From: Nostoc sp. UHCC 0926 | GTDB lineage: Bacteria > Cyanobacteriota > Cyanobacteriia > Cyanobacteriales > Nostocaceae | Length of the DNA: 64,000 bases | Reading direction: 5' to 3' | Assembly (NCBI RefSeq): GCF_028623165.1 | Contig: NZ_CP117768.1 | Span: 4,588,001 to 4,652,000, forward strand | In this document: positions 59,721-64,000 of the stretch, in pieces | Numbering within the stretch: position 1 is the stretch's first letter | Layout: each line of letters opens with the position of its first letter | Program-made: the position numbers and the translations under genes | Notes under the pieces: model-generated | The model's database searches: none | Told to the model about the DNA's origin: nothing | What the model saw: only the letters and a program-made list of their open reading frames with translations

Positions 59721-62696
59721 TTATGAGGAATAAGCATCCATTGGCAGACAAGAACAAACAAAATTCCTATCGCCAAAGGCTGAATCAATGCGACCGACAG
59801 CCGGCCAAAACTTATGTTCACGAGTCCAAGGTGCAGGGTAGGCAGCTTGTTCACGAGAATAGGAATGATGCCATTCTCCGCTGATCAGGCTTTCGGCAGT
59901 GTGGGGTGCATTCTTCAAAACATTATCTTGGATATCCACCCTACCTAATTCAATCTCAGCGATTTCTTGGCGAATAGAAATCAACGCATCACAGAAACGA
60001 TCCAACTCTTGTTTAGATTCACTTTCTGTAGGTTCTACCATGATTGTACCCCCTACAGGCCAGGAGACAGTCGGCGCATGGAAACCATAATCCATCAGAC
60101 GCTTGGCAACATCATCGATTTCGATCGCAGCTGATTTTTTGAGCGATCGCAAATCTAAAATACATTCATGGGCAACTAGACCATTTTTCCCTTGATACAA
60201 AACTGGATAGTACGATTCCAGTCTCTTGGCGATGTAGTTAGCGCTGAGAATCGCCACTTTAGTTGCTTGGGTCAAACCATCTGCACCCATCATAGCGATG
60301 TACATCCAAGAAATCACCAAGATACTAGCACTACCCCAAGGCGCAGCAGCAACAGCACCAATATGCTGCGAATTAGGAATTTCTTCCTTCCTAGTTCCCA
60401 GTCCCCATTTCCCCTTATCCCCAGAGGGGGCCCCACCTTCCCCAGTCCTGACTACAGGATGTCCGGGGAGAAAAGGCACGAGATGAGAGGCTACCCCAAT
60501 GGGTCCCATACCAGGCCCACCGCCACCATGAGGAATACAGAAGGTTTTGTGCAAGTTTAAATGGCAGACATCCGCACCAATATCTCCAGGACGACAAATT
60601 CCCACTTGGGCGTTCATATTTGCCCCATCCATGTAAACTTGTCCACCGTGACTATGGACAATAGCGCAGATTTCCTGAATTGGCTCCTCAAAAACACCGT
60701 GAGTTGAGGGATATGTCACCATTAAGGCGGCTAGTTCATTGCTGTATTTTTCTGCCTTAGCCTTCAGGTCATCAACGTTAATATTACCTTGTAAGTCACA
60801 GGCAACTGCCACCACTTTCATCCCGCACATTACCGCACTCGCTGGATTTGTCCCGTGTGCCGAAGTCGGAATCAAACAGACGTTGCGGTGTCCTTCTCCA
60901 CGGCTTTGGTGATATTGGCGAATCACTAAAAGTCCGGCGTATTCGCCCTGAGAACCAGCATTTGGTTGCAGAGAAATTCCCGCAAAACCAGTAATTTCAG
61001 CTAACCATGCCTCAAGTTGCTTAAACAGGATTTGATAACCCTGCGTTTGCGACGCCGGGGCAAATGGATGAATCTTGCCAAATTCCTCCCAACTTACCGG
61101 AATCATCTCAGCTGTCGCATTCAACTTCATTGTGCAAGAACCCAAAGGAATCATCGATGTTGTCAGCGACAAGTCCTTAGCTTCTAGCTTGTGCAGATAG
61201 CGCAATAACTCAGTTTCTGAGTGATAGCGGTTAAAAACTGGGTGGGTGAGATATGTACTTGTACGGGAGAGGCAGAGATGGGGAAGAGAGGGAGAAGTTA
61301 ATTCTTCTAAGGTAAAAGGTAAATCATCTGTACCAGCGAATATCTGCCAGAGGTCTATTAAGTCTTCTGGTGTTGTTGTTTCATCCAGGGAAATACCAAC
61401 AGCAGTTGCATCAAAAATCCGCAGGTTAATTTGAAGCTGTTCGCTATTTGCCAGAATATCTTCTAAATTGTGTGTTCCCAGTTCTACTCGCAGCGTATCA
61501 AAGAAAGATTCTGAAACGACGCTGTAACCTAAACGCTTTAGTCCTTGTGCCAGTAACACCGTCAAGGAGTGGATATTTTCAGCAATTTGCTTCAGTCCAG
61601 CAGGCCCATGATAGACCGCGTACATACTCGCCATTACCGCCAGCAGCACCTGTGCTGTACAGATATTACTAGTAGCTTTTTCGCGGCGGATATGTTGTTC
61701 GCGGGTTTGCAAGGCCAGACGTAATGCAGGCTTACCTTGAGCATCTTTTGATACTCCCACAATTCGCCCTGGAACCAGCCGCTTATACTCTTCCTTTGTA
61801 GCAAAGTATGCCGCGTGAGGCCCCCCAAACCCCAACGGAATACCGAAGCGCTGGGTACTACCGACCGCAATATCAGCGCCAAATTCCCCAGGAGGGGTGA
61901 GCAAAGTTAAACTTAAGGGATCTGCTGCTACCGTCACCAATGCACCCTTAGCATGGGCTTTTTCTATAAAAGCGCGGTAGTCGTAAATAGTGCCATCAGT
62001 TGCAGGATATTGCAGAACAGCCCCAAAAATTGGTTGATCAAAATCAAATGTTTGATGATCCCCGACAATGAGCTTAATCCCTAATGGTTGAGCACGTGTT
62101 TGTAACACGTCGATAGTTTGGGGATGGCACTCACCAGAGACAAAATAGGCATTTGCCTGATTTTTGGAGACACCATAGCTTAGGTTCATCGCTTCAGCTG
62201 CTGCTGTAGCTTCATCAAGTAACGAAGCATTGGCAATTTCCAAACCTGTGAGGTCGATAATCAGGGTTTGGAAATTTAGCAGTGCTTGGAGTCGCCCTTG
62301 GGCAATTTCTGGCTGATAAGGAGTGTAGGCTGTATACCAACCGGGATTTTCTAGGATATTGCGCCCAATTACAGGTGGGGTAATACTGTCGTAATATCCC
62401 ATACCGATGTATGAGCGGAAAACCTGATTTTTGGCAGCAACTTTTTTTAACGATGCCAGTGCTGCGGACTCACTTTCTGGTTCTGGTAACTTTAGCGATC
62501 GCTTCAGCCGGATTGCCTGTGGAACTGTTTGGTTGATTAGGGCATCCAGGCTGGAAAACCCCAAAACCTTTAGCATTTGCTGGATGTCATCAGAGTTAGG
62601 GCCAATGTGTCTTGGCGCAAAACTACTTAACTTTTGACTTTTTTCGTCCAGCACTTGCTGCTGATTAGACTTGAGAATAGGGGCGTTTAATACCAC
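59721..62696 (-). CDS. gcvP: Glycine dehydrogenase (decarboxylating), P-protein
   Basis: The 991-aa enzyme has the single-chain P-protein form. The PLP-lysine motif LNLHKTFCIPHGGGGPG (K717) is intact, as is the conserved N-terminal start FAPRHIGPNSDDIQQML. With GcvH, GcvT and lipoamide dehydrogenase it breaks down photorespiratory glycine. The Walker-like loop is not relevant. The gene follows gcvT and gcvH in one direction, 190 bp after gcvH. Confidence 0.97.
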   Translation of the reverse strand: MVLNAPILKSNQQQVLDEKSQKLSSFAPRHIGPNSDDIQQMLKVLGFSSLDALINQTVPQAIRLKRSLKLPEPESESAALASLKKVAAKNQVFRSYIGMGYYDSITPPVIGRNILENPGWYTAYTPYQPEIAQGRLQALLNFQTLIIDLTGLEIANASLLDEATAAAEAMNLSYGVSKNQANAYFVSGECHPQTIDVLQTRAQPLGIKLIVGDHQTFDFDQPIFGAVLQYPATDGTIYDYRAFIEKAHAKGALVTVAADPLSLTLLTPPGEFGADIAVGSTQRFGIPLGFGGPHAAYFATKEEYKRLVPGRIVGVSKDAQGKPALRLALQTREQHIRREKATSNICTAQVLLAVMASMYAVYHGPAGLKQIAENIHSLTVLLAQGLKRLGYSVVSESFFDTLRVELGTHNLEDILANSEQLQINLRIFDATAVGISLDETTTPEDLIDLWQIFAGTDDLPFTLEELTSPSLPHLCLSRTSTYLTHPVFNRYHSETELLRYLHKLEAKDLSLTTSMIPLGSCTMKLNATAEMIPVSWEEFGKIHPFAPASQTQGYQILFKQLEAWLAEITGFAGISLQPNAGSQGEYAGLLVIRQYHQSRGEGHRNVCLIPTSAHGTNPASAVMCGMKVVAVACDLQGNINVDDLKAKAEKYSNELAALMVTYPSTHGVFEEPIQEICAIVHSHGGQVYMDGANMNAQVGICRPGDIGADVCHLNLHKTFCIPHGGGGPGMGPIGVASHLVPFLPGHPVVRTGEGGAPSGDKGKWGLGTRKEEIPNSQHIGAVAAAPWGSASILVISWMYIAMMGADGLTQATKVAILSANYIAKRLESYYPVLYQGKNGLVAHECILDLRSLKKSAAIEIDDVAKRLMDYGFHAPTVSWPVGGTIMVEPTESESKQELDRFCDALISIRQEIAEIELGRVDIQDNVLKNAPHTAESLISGEWHHSYSREQAAYPAPWTREHKFWPAVGRIDSAFGDRNFVCSCLPMDAYSS

Positions 62697-62886
62697 AAAT
62701 TACTCTCCAGATAGTACTATTTCATATTTTGCAATAAATACTCATGAGAAGTAAGTATAACTTTTCAGTTTATCTAAATTTCATGACTTATCTGCCGGTG
62801 GAGTGAGAAGAGGCTCTTGAGTAGAGGAGTAGGGGAGCAGAGGGTACTTGCAGCAAGTCTTTCCCCTCTGCCCCTTTGCCTCTTTC

Positions 62887-63276
62887 CTACTCCCCTTCCA
62901 CCAGAGCGCGATACTCATCGGCTGTCAAGGCATCCTCAACATCACCAGGGTCATTGACGCGCACTTTCAAAAACCACCCTTCCCCGTAGGGGTCTTCTGA
63001 CACTTCTTCGGGAGAATTAATTAAGGCTTCATTGCGTTCTATAACTGTGCCTGTGACGGGTGAATTTAGTTCTTCAACGGCTTTCACTGATTCAATTGTG
63101 CCAAAGTTTTCTCCTCTAGTAAGAGCGTCACCAATTTCTGGCAGTTCCAAAAAGACGATATCACCCAATTCATGTACGGCAAACTCAGTAATGCCAACGG
63201 TGGCAATTTCGCCATCTAGTCGCACGTATTCATGAGAATCCAGGTATCTGAAATCTTGAGGATATTCAAAAGACAT
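62887..63276 (-). CDS. gcvH: Glycine cleavage system H protein
   Basis: The 129-aa protein carries the lipoyl site GTIESVKAVEELNSPVTG with K65, and the start YPQDFRYLDSHEYVRL. It shuttles the aminomethyl group between P, T and L proteins. It is downstream of gcvT on the same strand with 125 bp between. Confidence 0.97.
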   Translation of the reverse strand: MSFEYPQDFRYLDSHEYVRLDGEIATVGITEFAVHELGDIVFLELPEIGDALTRGENFGTIESVKAVEELNSPVTGTVIERNEALINSPEEVSEDPYGEGWFLKVRVNDPGDVEDALTADEYRALVEGE

Positions 63277-63401
63277 ATCACTTCCTCTCCCTTATCAAAT
63301 AAATTATTGCCCCAAGAGTCATCCAAGCCATATCTGGTAATGAACCTGACTGTAAATTGAGTAACTCACAACACATTATTCCTCAAAAACCTCGGCACTT
63401 A

Positions 63402-64000
63402 TCAGTTGGTAACACGATTTTTTGACCGATAAAAGGGACGTTTAACTACAACTGCTGGATAAGCTTTGCCGCGAATTTCGACTTCTAGCTGCTGACTGAC
63501 AGTTGCTAACTGGGTGGAAACGTAGGCTAATGCAACGGGATAACCAAGTGTAAGTGACAGAGTGCCACTGGTAACTTCTCCCACAACTTTACCTGCGGAT
63601 AACACTTGGTAACCGTGACGGGCAATGTTGCGTCCTTGGGTTTGCAAACCTACCAATCGGCGATGCACTCCAGTGGCTTTTTGCTGTTCCAAAACTTCCC
63701 GACCAATAAATTCGCCTTTGGTATCTAAGTGAACTAGCCACCCCAAACCTGCTTCTAAGGGTGTGGTGGTTTCATCAATATCTTGTCCGTAAAGTGCCAT
63801 CGCCGCTTCTACCCGCAGGGTGTCTCTCGCACCAAGTCCACAGGGGATAACACCAGCATTATGGAGATTTCGCCACAATTCTACCCCCACATCTGGGTCT
63901 ACCATCACCTCAAAGCCATCTTCTCCGGTGTAACCTGTGCGGGCTAAGAAGGCAGGTTTCCCTAGTAGGGTTGCTTCTAAATGTCCGAAGGCTTTGATTG
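63402..64000 (-). CDS. gcvT: Aminomethyltransferase (T protein), C-terminal part
   Basis: The minus-strand frame is open to the window end, so the 5' part is missing. The visible sequence includes the motif IKAFGHLEATLLGKPAFLARTGYTGEDGFEV, then LGARDTLRVEAAMALYG, PLEAGLGWLVHLD and the C-terminal barrel (GRNIARHGYQVLS). GcvT transfers the one-carbon unit to tetrahydrofolate. The order gcvT-gcvH-gcvP forms the usual cluster. Confidence 0.95.
   Translation of the reverse strand, partial: IKAFGHLEATLLGKPAFLARTGYTGEDGFEVMVDPDVGVELWRNLHNAGVIPCGLGARDTLRVEAAMALYGQDIDETTTPLEAGLGWLVHLDTKGEFIGREVLEQQKATGVHRRLVGLQTQGRNIARHGYQVLSAGKVVGEVTSGTLSLTLGYPVALAYVSTQLATVSQQLEVEIRGKAYPAVVVKRPFYRSKNRVTN

Noticed and set aside
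60192..60597. Several frames inside gcvP on both strands
   Set aside because: They are shadows of the strongly conserved gcvP coding sequence.
62697..63401. Glycine riboswitch in the gcv cluster
   Set aside because: I could not find the paired glycine-aptamer pattern in the gaps before gcvH or gcvP. The gcvT leader is outside the window.

Overview
The window comes from a filamentous, probably heterocystous cyanobacterium of the Nostoc/Anabaena type. It has oxygenic photosynthesis genes (psbB, psbT, petF, chlP), CrtO-type carotenoid and CYP110-like P450 genes, very frequent GCGATCGC (HIP1) octamers, and a heavy load of short mobile and tandem repeats. No rRNA, tRNA or CRISPR array was recognised. 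The genus assignment is inference from gene content.

Layout. 1-5561: the end of a YjbQ gene, a Nif3-like gene, small conserved proteins and a metallo-beta-lactamase/beta-CASP hydrolase. 5562-7620: a decayed stretch with a 226-bp MITE, an RND-pump pseudogene and a TnpB remnant. 7668-17768: an HD-domain protein, then an oligopeptide ABC transporter whose parts are split. A frameshifted permease is at 8699-9815; the second permease and binding protein are on the other strand at 14818-17768. Between them are two P-loop ATPases and an exported protein. 18397-24098: psbB-psbT, ribosomal protein S1 with a repeat tail, a HAD phosphatase-like protein, a Uma2 nuclease and a dead antitoxin. 24256-28035: cysA, a toxin-like fragment with a partner, and chlP. 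28161-30476: two related 21-bp repeat arrays flanking a secreted DUF3370-like protein. 30580-35225: a pentapeptide protein, a broken Uma2 locus, bvdR-map and petF. 35450-39009: a SpoIID-like protein, sulfiredoxin, Dps and an HTH-GrpE-like protein. 40159-44516: a STAS/PP2C regulatory pair, a DUF1350-like protein, and LemA with a truncated peptidase partner. 44768-46844: a toxin-antitoxin region with one intact PIN module and several dead or chimeric ones. 47103-51008: an AIG1/Toc34-like GTPase, the remnant of a duplicated transketolase 3' end, a 20/21-bp array and the intact transketolase-family gene. 51196-59209: P450, DUF2993-like protein, crtO, rhodanese, TPR lipoprotein and an RmlD-like reductase. 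59358-64000: nested MITEs, then gcvP, gcvH and the end of gcvT.

The housekeeping genes are ordinary. The unusual content is the repeat ecology. One MITE family (four copies) has 13-bp inverted ends and a 5-bp target duplication at every copy. A second family (three copies) has about 17-bp ends, and two of its copies have about 10-bp target duplications. Smaller 20-35-bp repeats are inserted inside these elements, inside a Uma2 gene and inside HIP1 octamers. Four separate tandem arrays share a period of about 21 bp, and two of them are open as heptapeptide-repeat reading frames. Other points worth checking are the ATPase pair, one of which has a minisatellite-built membrane segment, the HicA-regulator chimera, and the toxin-like/partner pair at 25346-26609.
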